From JAMZMI01 sp047632435 (lineage in GTDB: Bacteria > Bacteroidota > Bacteroidia > Cytophagales > Cyclobacteriaceae), in contig JBLICU010000062.1 in NCBI GenBank assembly GCA_047632435.1, positions 1-20,914 of the forward strand: a stretch of DNA of 20,914 nucleotides, written 5' to 3'. The number at the start of each line of letters is the position of its first letter. The first letter of the stretch is position 1. The translations under genes and the position numbers were made by a program. This document shows positions 7,980 through 14,275 of the stretch, in pieces. A model generated the notes under the pieces. The model did not search any database, was not told the DNA's origin, and was given only the letters and a program-made list of their open reading frames with translations.

Positions 7980-8357
7980 AATAGTCATTAGAGGTAAAAC
8001 TCAAACCGATTGGAATGGATGAATTACAAATTTGTTAGATTGGAATGGTATCTCAGAGAGTGGGTATTTAGGAGGAATACGACCATATAAACATATTGCT
8101 AATGTTCGATGCTAACTATTGCTACAGATCTGAGTGAAAAAATCGACAGGAGCGAAGAAAAGATTTAGTCAAACAACCTAGACTTCTTCAATACGCATAT
8201 GAACAAATTTTTTTAATAAAGAAGTCCTGTAGGTAATTGTAAGATTCATAGATATGTCACCTAGTAGGATACGCCCAAGTGACCTTATTCCAAAAGTACT
8301 TTTCCCGAATTAGTCATCTACAGCTAAATCAATTAACTGCGGAAACCGAATAAAACC
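7980..8357. other. Gene-free gap after the uronate operon
   Basis: No plausible gene was found on either strand in these 378 bases. All frames are broken by stops and no start codon opens a protein-like run. A direct repeat GATTGGAATGG occurs at 8008-8018 and 8038-8048, 30 bp apart. An 8-bp inverted repeat GACTTCTT/AAGAAGTC (8181-8188 and 8219-8226) has a 30-nt loop. I see no tRNA, no clear terminator and no recognised promoter. The stretch could be the decayed remains of a gene or a long untranslated region of the following small gene. Confidence 0.5.
8008..8048 (+). repeat. Short direct repeat GATTGGAATGG, two copies
   Basis: Eleven bases are repeated exactly at 8008-8018 and 8038-8048 in the gene-free gap after dctM. 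The 30-bp spacing is about three helical turns, so both copies would face the same side of the DNA. This could be a regulator binding pair or simple chance in AT-rich DNA. Confidence 0.35.
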
Positions 8358-8729
8358 ATGCTCCGAGATCTAGACAATTTTTACCAAGAGAAAAAGGAAC
8401 CAACAAGAAGTTGTCTCCTAGCCTTGCGAAAGATAATCCTCGATCAGGATCAAAATGTAACTGAAACACGGAAATACGGAATGCCCTGCTTCTGTTATAA
8501 GAGCAAGATGTTCTGCTACCTATGGACAGATAAAAAAACTGGAGAACCCTACATTCTGATGGTAGAAGGTCAGTATTTAAATTATCCCGTTCTGGAAATA
8601 GGAAATCGATCCCGTATGAAAATTTTCAGAATAAACCCAAATCAAGACCTTCAACTACCAACCATAGAAATGCTGCTCAATGACGCTTTGGATTTGTACA
8701 GAACTGGCGTGATTAAAATTAAGAATTAA
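8358..8729 (+). CDS. DUF1801 domain protein
   Basis: This is a small soluble protein of 123 residues with the DUF1801 (YdhG/YdeI-like) pattern: an N-terminal helix region with LRKIIL (23-28), then ETRKYGMPCFCYKSKMFCYL, in which the K-Y-G-M-P-xF-Y core is characteristic. It ends with a short helical tail after a PNQDLQLPTIEML segment. There is no signal peptide or membrane segment. The molecular function of the family is not established. The gene stands alone, with 378 nt before it and 180 nt after it, and I see no functional link to the operons on either side. ATG 8358 is used because it opens the conserved domain at the right distance; there is no clear ribosome binding site. Confidence 0.8.
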   Translation: MLRDLDNFYQEKKEPTRSCLLALRKIILDQDQNVTETRKYGMPCFCYKSKMFCYLWTDKKTGEPYILMVEGQYLNYPVLEIGNRSRMKIFRINPNQDLQLPTIEMLLNDALDLYRTGVIKIKN

Positions 8730-8909
8730 GAGTTTTGAACTACGATTTCCCACGTTAACTTCATCAGCATCTCCAAAATATAATCTGGCTAAATGCTATG
8801 CGCTTCGCGCGCTACTGCCAAGATCAGGAGAGTGTCGCATATTATTTTCAATCTGAGATAGATTTTTTAAATTGATCATCTTATTAACCCATAACCCCAA
8901 TTTCATAAA

Positions 8910-10388
8910 ATGAAATATATCCTCACACTCGATCAAGGAACCACCAGTTCCAGGACTTTGGTAGTCAATCAGAATGGTGAAATAGTAAGCTCCTCACAAA
9001 AAGAATTTACGCAGTATTTCCCAAAACCAGGTTGGGTTGAGCACGATGCTGATGAGATATATCAAACCCAATTGGAGACTGTAGCAGATGCGATAAATAA
9101 AAGCAATGTTGCCATTGAGGATATTGTCGGTATCGGCATAACCAATCAAAGGGAAACGGTGGTTATTTGGGATAAAAATACTGGGGTGCCTATTCATCCG
9201 GCTATAGTCTGGCAAGATCGCCGCACCACGGAATATTGTGAGGGGTTGAAAGAAAAGGGTTTTTTTGATCAAATAAGAGAAAAAACCGGACTGCCCATAG
9301 ATGCCTATTTTTCTGGATCGAAGGTGAACTGGTTGCTTAATCATGTAGAAGAAGCCAGGGCAAAAGCTCAGAAGGGTGAGTTGCTTTTTGGCACCATAGA
9401 TACCTGGCTGATCTGGAAAATGACCAATGGAAAATCGCATGTGACAGACATGACCAATGCCTCCAGAACCATGCTTTTTAACATCAAAACTTTGAACTGG
9501 GATACTGATTTATTGTCGCTTTTTGAAGTACCGGAAATCATGCTGCCTGAAGTCAAATCTTCGGCCAACGCATTTGGTTTTTATGAATTGGATGGCCATC
9601 AGATCCCCATTGGGGGAGTAGCTGGTGATCAGCAGGCGGCTTTGTTTGGTCAAGGATGTTTGCAAAAAGGACAGGCAAAAAATACCTATGGCACTGGTTG
9701 TTTTATGCTGATGAATCAAGGCCCAGAGTTTGTTCTGTCAGAAAATGGATTAATAACGACCTTGGCTTGCAGCCTGGCAGATGAACCGGTTTATGCCTTT
9801 GAGGGAAGTGTATTTGTAGCCGGAGCAGCTGTGCAATGGCTCAGAGACGGACTTGAGATCATTGATACTGCCGAACAAACTCAAGACATGGCAGCAACTA
9901 CCGAAGATGATGAATTGGTCATTGTTCCTGCATTTGTAGGACTTGGCACGCCATATTGGGACATGTATGCACGAGGCGCCATTTTTGGAATTACCCGTGA
10001 TAGTGGAAGAGCCCAATTTGCAAAAGCAGCACTTCAAGCGATAGCTTTTCAAACTAAAGATGTCATTGAGGCGATGAGTAAAGACGGGGGAGTGGCTCTT
10101 GAAAAACTCAAAGTAGACGGTGGCGCTACAGCCAATGAATATCTCATGCAATTCCAGTCAGACATATTGGATGTAGAAATTCTCCGACCAGACAATGCCG
10201 AAACTACCGCCATGGGAGCTGCTTATCTGGCTGGTCTGCATGTGGGTCTTTGGAACACAAAGCAGATTTCTGAGTTGAGTAGTAAGGGAACTTCTTACCA
10301 TTCTAAAATGTCTGAGGGACAAAGGAGTAAATTGTATTCCAATTGGAAAAAAGCGGTAAGTAGAACCCTTGGTTGGTTAAAAGATTAA
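8910..10388 (+). CDS. glpK: Glycerol kinase GlpK (FGGY family)
   Basis: GlpK (EC 2.7.1.30) phosphorylates glycerol to sn-glycerol-3-phosphate. The 492 residues compare with 502 in E. coli. The N-terminal phosphate-binding motif is DQGTTSSR (8-15). The glycerol-contacting residues match the E. coli enzyme in context: Arg81-Glu82 in TNQRET, Tyr133 in DAYFSGSK, and the catalytic base Asp240 in GVAGDQQAALFGQG. The C-terminal ATP-side segment VDGGATANEYLMQFQSDIL is also typical. The start ATG is preceded by an A-rich leader without a strong Shine-Dalgarno sequence. A possible but imperfect -7-like element (TAAATTGA, 8868-8875) lies upstream. The stop is one base from the glpD start, so kinase and dehydrogenase are made together. 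No glpF is adjacent. Confidence 0.97.
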   Translation: MKYILTLDQGTTSSRTLVVNQNGEIVSSSQKEFTQYFPKPGWVEHDADEIYQTQLETVADAINKSNVAIEDIVGIGITNQRETVVIWDKNTGVPIHPAIVWQDRRTTEYCEGLKEKGFFDQIREKTGLPIDAYFSGSKVNWLLNHVEEARAKAQKGELLFGTIDTWLIWKMTNGKSHVTDMTNASRTMLFNIKTLNWDTDLLSLFEVPEIMLPEVKSSANAFGFYELDGHQIPIGGVAGDQQAALFGQGCLQKGQAKNTYGTGCFMLMNQGPEFVLSENGLITTLACSLADEPVYAFEGSVFVAGAAVQWLRDGLEIIDTAEQTQDMAATTEDDELVIVPAFVGLGTPYWDMYARGAIFGITRDSGRAQFAKAALQAIAFQTKDVIEAMSKDGGVALEKLKVDGGATANEYLMQFQSDILDVEILRPDNAETTAMGAAYLAGLHVGLWNTKQISELSSKGTSYHSKMSEGQRSKLYSNWKKAVSRTLGWLKD

Positions 10389-10389
10389 A

Positions 10390-12048
10390 ATGGCAAAGCA
10401 ATTTTCGATATTCTCACGTGATCAGGATCTAGACCAAATCAAGAGTCACACATTTGATTTAACCGTCGTAGGAGGAGGAATTACGGGAGCGGGCATTGCG
10501 TTAGATGCGGCTTCCAGAGGTTTGAATGTGTTGCTTCTTGAGAAAGCAGATTTTGCATCTGGCACCTCCAATAAATCAACCAAACTTATTCACGGTGGCT
10601 TGAGATACCTCAAACAATTTGAGTTTGGGCTGGTCAAGGAGACAGGACAGGAGCGTGCCATAGTACATCGGTTGGCACCACACTTGGCGATCCCTGAGAA
10701 AATGCTTTTACCGTTTGTAACAGGCGGAACTTATGGCAGTATTTCCACATCCGTCGGATTGAAGGTTTATGACTTTCTCGCTGATGTCCTGAAAAAAGAC
10801 CGCAGGATCATGCTCAATAAAGTGAAGACGCTTGCTGCCGAACCTTTGCTCAATAAAGAGATAGTGGAAGGTGGGGGAGTATATTCCGAATATCGCACCG
10901 ATGATGCCCGATTGACAATTGAAGTTCTTAAAACAGCGCATAATTACGAAGCAACTTTGCTCAATTATGCAGAAGTAAGCTCATTTACCTATAGCAATGG
11001 GATTGTTAATGGCGTTGTTTTCGAAGACAAGATTAGCGGAAAAGAAATCACCACTAAAAGCAAAACGGTCATCGTTGCAGCTGGGCCATGGTTGGATACA
11101 GTTTTGGGAAAGCATGAACTTGATATCAAGAAAAAATTACGGTTGACCAAAGGAGTACATCTTGTGGTATCACATGATAAATTTCCGATCAAACAACCGG
11201 TCTATTTTGATACCCCAGATGAACGCATGATTTTCGCAATTCCGAGAGGGCGTACCACCTACATCGGGACAACTGATACTGAGTACACTGGCCATCTTGA
11301 TCGGGTGGTTGCTACTCAAGATGACTTAACATATTTACTGGGAGCACTCAAAAGGGTTTTTCCGAAAGTGGAATTATCTGTAAAAGACGTAGAATCAAAC
11401 TGGGCAGGGCTGAGACCATTGATTGATGAGGAGGGTAAAAAACCATCAGAATTGTCGCGAAAGGATGAAGTCTATGAAATGGAAGATGGGCTTATCGCCA
11501 TCGCAGGCGGAAAGCTTACAGGCTACCGGAAAATGGCACAGCGAGTGGTAGATTTGGCGTTAACCCGGTTGGACTTGCCACATAAAATCCCTTGCAGAAC
11601 TTCACTGATACCGCTTACATCTGATCCTTTCACCAATTATACGATGGTTGAAAAAGCCATTTCGCACTACAGTGATTTAGCCCAAAAACAGGGACTTGAC
11701 CCTGATTGGGGCTGGCATTTGATCACTACTTATGGCAGCAATGCAGCAATTATTTGGAGAAATTTTACTGAATCTGAAAACGATGAGGATGCGTCTCTTT
11801 TGACTTCAGAACTTTGGTATTGTGTGAATTATGAGATGGTTGCATCAGCGGCAGACTTCTTAGTTAGAAGATCCAGCCGACTATATTTTGATATAAATGG
11901 ACTAATCAAATATAGGGAACACGTAGTTGATTATTTGTCCTTGCATTTCAGATGGAGTAAAAAACGGATCAAGGAAGAAAACACTGCCATTGATTTATAC
12001 CTAAAGGACGCTACAACTTACTATCAATCCGAAAATCAGGATTCTTAA
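10390..12048 (+). CDS. glpD: Aerobic glycerol-3-phosphate dehydrogenase GlpD
   Basis: This FAD-dependent, membrane-associated enzyme (EC 1.1.5.3) oxidises glycerol-3-phosphate to dihydroxyacetone phosphate and passes electrons to quinone. The protein has 552 residues. The dinucleotide-binding motif VVGGGITGAGIALDAASRG lies at 26-44, followed by the family signature GTSNKSTKLIHGGLRYL (58-74). Later marks are WAGLRPL and a GGKLTGYRKMA segment. The C-terminal GlpD domain covers roughly residues 400-540. The gene begins 1 nt after glpK, giving a two-step route from glycerol to central metabolism. Fused or truncated versions are not indicated. An alternative reading as anaerobic GlpA is unlikely because there is no glpB/glpC and no Cys-rich tail. 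Confidence 0.96.
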   Translation: MAKQFSIFSRDQDLDQIKSHTFDLTVVGGGITGAGIALDAASRGLNVLLLEKADFASGTSNKSTKLIHGGLRYLKQFEFGLVKETGQERAIVHRLAPHLAIPEKMLLPFVTGGTYGSISTSVGLKVYDFLADVLKKDRRIMLNKVKTLAAEPLLNKEIVEGGGVYSEYRTDDARLTIEVLKTAHNYEATLLNYAEVSSFTYSNGIVNGVVFEDKISGKEITTKSKTVIVAAGPWLDTVLGKHELDIKKKLRLTKGVHLVVSHDKFPIKQPVYFDTPDERMIFAIPRGRTTYIGTTDTEYTGHLDRVVATQDDLTYLLGALKRVFPKVELSVKDVESNWAGLRPLIDEEGKKPSELSRKDEVYEMEDGLIAIAGGKLTGYRKMAQRVVDLALTRLDLPHKIPCRTSLIPLTSDPFTNYTMVEKAISHYSDLAQKQGLDPDWGWHLITTYGSNAAIIWRNFTESENDEDASLLTSELWYCVNYEMVASAADFLVRRSSRLYFDINGLIKYREHVVDYLSLHFRWSKKRIKEENTAIDLYLKDATTYYQSENQDS

Positions 12049-12082
12049 TAGATTCTTTCGCAATCAGGAGGCATTAATTTTA

Positions 12083-12090
12083 TATTTTTG
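12083..12090 (+). promoter_or_regulatory. Candidate Bacteroidota -7 promoter element
   Basis: TATTTTTG is an exact match to the Bacteroidota -7 consensus TAnnTTTG and lies 39 nt before the aminotransferase start. The -33 partner (TTTG) is only approximate: TTTC at 12056-12059 with a spacing somewhat longer than usual. The element sits in the only gap between glpD and the aminotransferase gene, which supports an independent promoter there. Confidence 0.45.
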
Positions 12091-12129
12091 AGGTAATTTA
12101 TTATTGGTCATAAACCGACTCCTATCTAA

Positions 12130-13272
12130 ATGAATATTCGCCCGGCAGATCGTCTCAGTGAGCTTCAAGAGTACTACTTCTCTAAAAAATTGAAGGAAGT
12201 TGCAAAACTGAATCAGGAAGGGAAGGATATCATTAACATGGGGATTGGCAGTCCAGATTTGATGCCTGATGCAGTGGTTATTTCCGAGCTAATAGAAACG
12301 ACGATCCAGTCCCAAAATCATGGGTATCAGGCTTATCAGGGAATTCCAGAATTAAGAAAAGCGTTGGCTCAATTTTCAAAAGCCAAATACAATATTGATT
12401 TAGATCAAAACGAAGTACTGCCGCTTATTGGTTCTAAAGAAGGAATTACCCATATTTCGTTTGCATATTTAAATCCGGGAGATCAGGTTTTGATACCGGA
12501 GCTGGGATATCCCACTTATACCTCCGTGACCAAAATGGTTGGAGGAGTTCCGATTTACTATCCATTGCTGGAAAATCAAAATTGGGAACCAGATTGGGGT
12601 TTTTTGAACAGCCTGGATTACTCCAAAGTCAAAATAATTTGGCTCAACTATCCACACATGCCAACGGGGCAAAAAGGGTCAGCAGATATTCTCCAGGAAT
12701 TTGTAGAATTGGCGAAGCGCAAGGGAATCTTGCTTTGTCACGACAATCCATACAGCTTTATTCAAAATGATCAACCATTGAGCATTTTTAATGTTCCTGG
12801 AGCCAAAGAAGTGGCGTTGGAATTGAATTCTTTTTCGAAGACTTTCAACATGGCAGGTTGGCGCGTAGGTTGGCTTTCAGGTAATTCATCACTTCTCGAG
12901 CCCGTGATTCGGATCAAGAGCAACATGGACTCAGGCATGTTCAAACCGATCCAAATGGCAGCTACCAAAGCTTTGTCTTTGGGACAGGAATGGTATGATA
13001 AGTTGGATGTTATTTACGCCGAAAGAAGACTATTAGTCAATCAGTTTTTATTGAAGCTTAATTGTAAAATCGCTGAAGGTCAGGCGGGCCTGTTTGTCTG
13101 GGCCAAAGTCCCCAAATTTGATGCTGATCATATGTGTGATTATCTGCTTTATAAGAAAGGGATTTTCGTAACTCCAGGGCATATTTTTGGAGAAACTGGT
13201 TCATTGTATATTCGCGTTTCGCTTTGTATGGACAAGCAATTAATCCAAAAAGCAATTGAAAGGTTGGTATGA
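12130..13272 (+). CDS. Class I/II PLP-dependent aminotransferase (probable aromatic or aspartate type)
   Basis: This is a fold-type I aminotransferase of 380 residues. The pyridoxal-phosphate lysine is Lys237 in SFSKTFNMAGWRVGW, Asp205 (CHDNPYS) should contact the pyridine nitrogen, and Arg362 near the C-terminus should bind the substrate carboxylate. The usual NxPxNPTG motif reads NYPHMPTG (173-180), with Met in place of the second Asn. The same wording seems common in Bacteroidota members of this group, so I do not take it as damage. The gene overlaps tyrA by ATGA, and in this phylum such a pair is typical of the phenylalanine/tyrosine branch. It is therefore likely to transaminate 4-hydroxyphenylpyruvate or phenylpyruvate. 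By sequence alone it could also be an aspartate or LL-diaminopimelate aminotransferase. Confidence 0.85.
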   Translation: MNIRPADRLSELQEYYFSKKLKEVAKLNQEGKDIINMGIGSPDLMPDAVVISELIETTIQSQNHGYQAYQGIPELRKALAQFSKAKYNIDLDQNEVLPLIGSKEGITHISFAYLNPGDQVLIPELGYPTYTSVTKMVGGVPIYYPLLENQNWEPDWGFLNSLDYSKVKIIWLNYPHMPTGQKGSADILQEFVELAKRKGILLCHDNPYSFIQNDQPLSIFNVPGAKEVALELNSFSKTFNMAGWRVGWLSGNSSLLEPVIRIKSNMDSGMFKPIQMAATKALSLGQEWYDKLDVIYAERRLLVNQFLLKLNCKIAEGQAGLFVWAKVPKFDADHMCDYLLYKKGIFVTPGHIFGETGSLYIRVSLCMDKQLIQKAIERLV

Positions 13273-14114
13273 AAAAAGTTCTTTTAGTAGGTGTGGGTTT
13301 GATTGGCGGTTCCTTTTCATTGGCACTCAAAAGTCGAAAGGAATTTGTTTTCGGTGGATATAGTCGTAAGTCAACCACGCTGGATAGAGCAGCCGAGCTT
13401 GATATCATTAAGATAAAATTTGAAGATCTTTCAGAGGGAATCCGATGGGCAGATTGGATCATATTATCTATACCTGTAGATGTGATCAAAAACATGTTAC
13501 CGGGCATTTTGGATCAGCTCCGTGAAGACCAGTTGGTCGTTGACTTTGGATCCACCAAAGGGGCCATTTGTGAAGAAGTGAAAGCTCACCCAAGAAGGGA
13601 TAATTTTCTTGCAGCGCATCCCATTGCCGGAACGGAATACTCTGGTCCTGAAGCAGCATTTCCAGGACTATTTCAGGATAAGTGTCTCATCATTTGTGAG
13701 GAAGAAAAAACAAATGAAAGTTTAAGACAGTCGTTCGAAGAATTGGCCTTGACAATTGGGTTTTTTATAGTAAAAATGGGTGCTACAGAGCATGATCGGC
13801 ATCTGGCATATATCAGTCATTTGAGTCATGTGACTTCTTATGCGTTGAGCAATACGGTGCTGTCCAAAGAAAAAGACGGAGAAGTTATTCTTGAGTTAGC
13901 TGGATCCGGCTTTGCATCTACAGTCCGTTTGGCTAAAAGCTCTCCGGAGATGTGGACTCCTATATTTTTAGAAAACAAAAAAATGCTTTTGGAAAGCATA
14001 GAGAGCTATCTCAAGCAAATCATGTCACTCAAATCACACCTTGAAGCAGGCGATTCCACCGCTATTCATCACTTCCTGGAAGAAGGCAGAAAGATCAGGA
14101 AAATACTAAAATAG
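13269..14114 (+). CDS. tyrA: Prephenate dehydrogenase TyrA
   Basis: TyrA (EC 1.3.1.12) oxidatively decarboxylates prephenate to 4-hydroxyphenylpyruvate with NAD+, the committed step to tyrosine. The protein is 281 residues, a stand-alone dehydrogenase without a chorismate mutase or ACT domain. The nucleotide-binding motif GVGLIGGS is at 8-15 and VDFGSTKGAI at 91-100. The substrate motif HPIAGTEYSGPEAA starts at His117. The helical C-terminal domain has EHDRHLAYISHLSHV (174-188). The start overlaps the stop of the aminotransferase by 4 nt, so the product can be transaminated by its partner enzyme. Arogenate dehydrogenase activity cannot be excluded from sequence. A weak hairpin with a T-run follows the stop. 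Confidence 0.94.
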   Translation: MKKVLLVGVGLIGGSFSLALKSRKEFVFGGYSRKSTTLDRAAELDIIKIKFEDLSEGIRWADWIILSIPVDVIKNMLPGILDQLREDQLVVDFGSTKGAICEEVKAHPRRDNFLAAHPIAGTEYSGPEAAFPGLFQDKCLIICEEEKTNESLRQSFEELALTIGFFIVKMGATEHDRHLAYISHLSHVTSYALSNTVLSKEKDGEVILELAGSGFASTVRLAKSSPEMWTPIFLENKKMLLESIESYLKQIMSLKSHLEAGDSTAIHHFLEEGRKIRKILK

Positions 14115-14129
14115 CTTCAAAAATAGCAC

Positions 14130-14151
14130 TACCATAATTCTGGTATTTTTT
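14130..14151 (+). terminator. Candidate intrinsic terminator after tyrA
   Basis: TACCA (14130-14134) and TGGTA (14141-14145) form a 5-bp stem with a 6-nt loop, directly followed by six T residues (14146-14151), 16 nt after the tyrA stop. The stem is short and AT-rich, so termination strength is doubtful. Position and T-run fit the end of a bicistronic transcript. Confidence 0.45.
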
Positions 14152-14254
14152 ACAATTTCTTCTCTTTTAAGCCTGTACTTCCTTATTTGTGTTTTAAATT
14201 TCTAACTGAACGATTCAAAACACAGCCCCGGTTTTGACTTCTAGTTTTTTAATC

Positions 14255-14275
14255 ATGTTAATAGTGGATTTTTGA
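14255..14275 (+). CDS. Possible leader mini-ORF (MLIVDF) overlapping the kinase start
   Basis: ATG at 14255 opens six codons (MLIVDF) and ends at TGA 14273-14275. This stop overlaps the TTG start of the downstream hybrid kinase as TTGA. The arrangement resembles a translational-coupling or upstream ORF set-up: ribosomes finishing the mini-ORF would stop exactly on the TTG. It could equally be chance, or the trace of a one-base change at the true start. No Shine-Dalgarno sequence is evident for either. Confidence 0.25.
   Translation: MLIVDF

Noticed and set aside
8181..8226. Inverted repeat GACTTCTT/AAGAAGTC as a terminator for the uronate operon
   Set aside because: The loop is 30 nt, the stem is only 8 bp and no T-run follows; it is 200 nt beyond the dctM stop.
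8790..8815. GCGC-TTC-GCGC hairpin before glpK as a regulatory element
   Set aside because: The stem is 4 bp with a 3-nt loop and has no T-run, so it is too weak to support.
8868..8875. TAAATTGA as the -7 promoter element of glpK
   Set aside because: It misses the TTTG part of the consensus and no -33 partner is seen; it is mentioned only in the glpK entry.
8994..9440. Minus-strand open frame of 148 codons within glpK
   Set aside because: It is a shadow of the conserved kinase domain on the plus strand.
9750..10151. Minus-strand open frame of 133 codons within glpK
   Set aside because: It lies inside glpK, is Cys/Ser-rich in the manner of reverse translations, and has no start context.
13058..13507. 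Minus-strand open frame of 149 codons across the aminotransferase/tyrA overlap
   Set aside because: It crosses two well-supported overlapping genes on the other strand and has no protein-like features.
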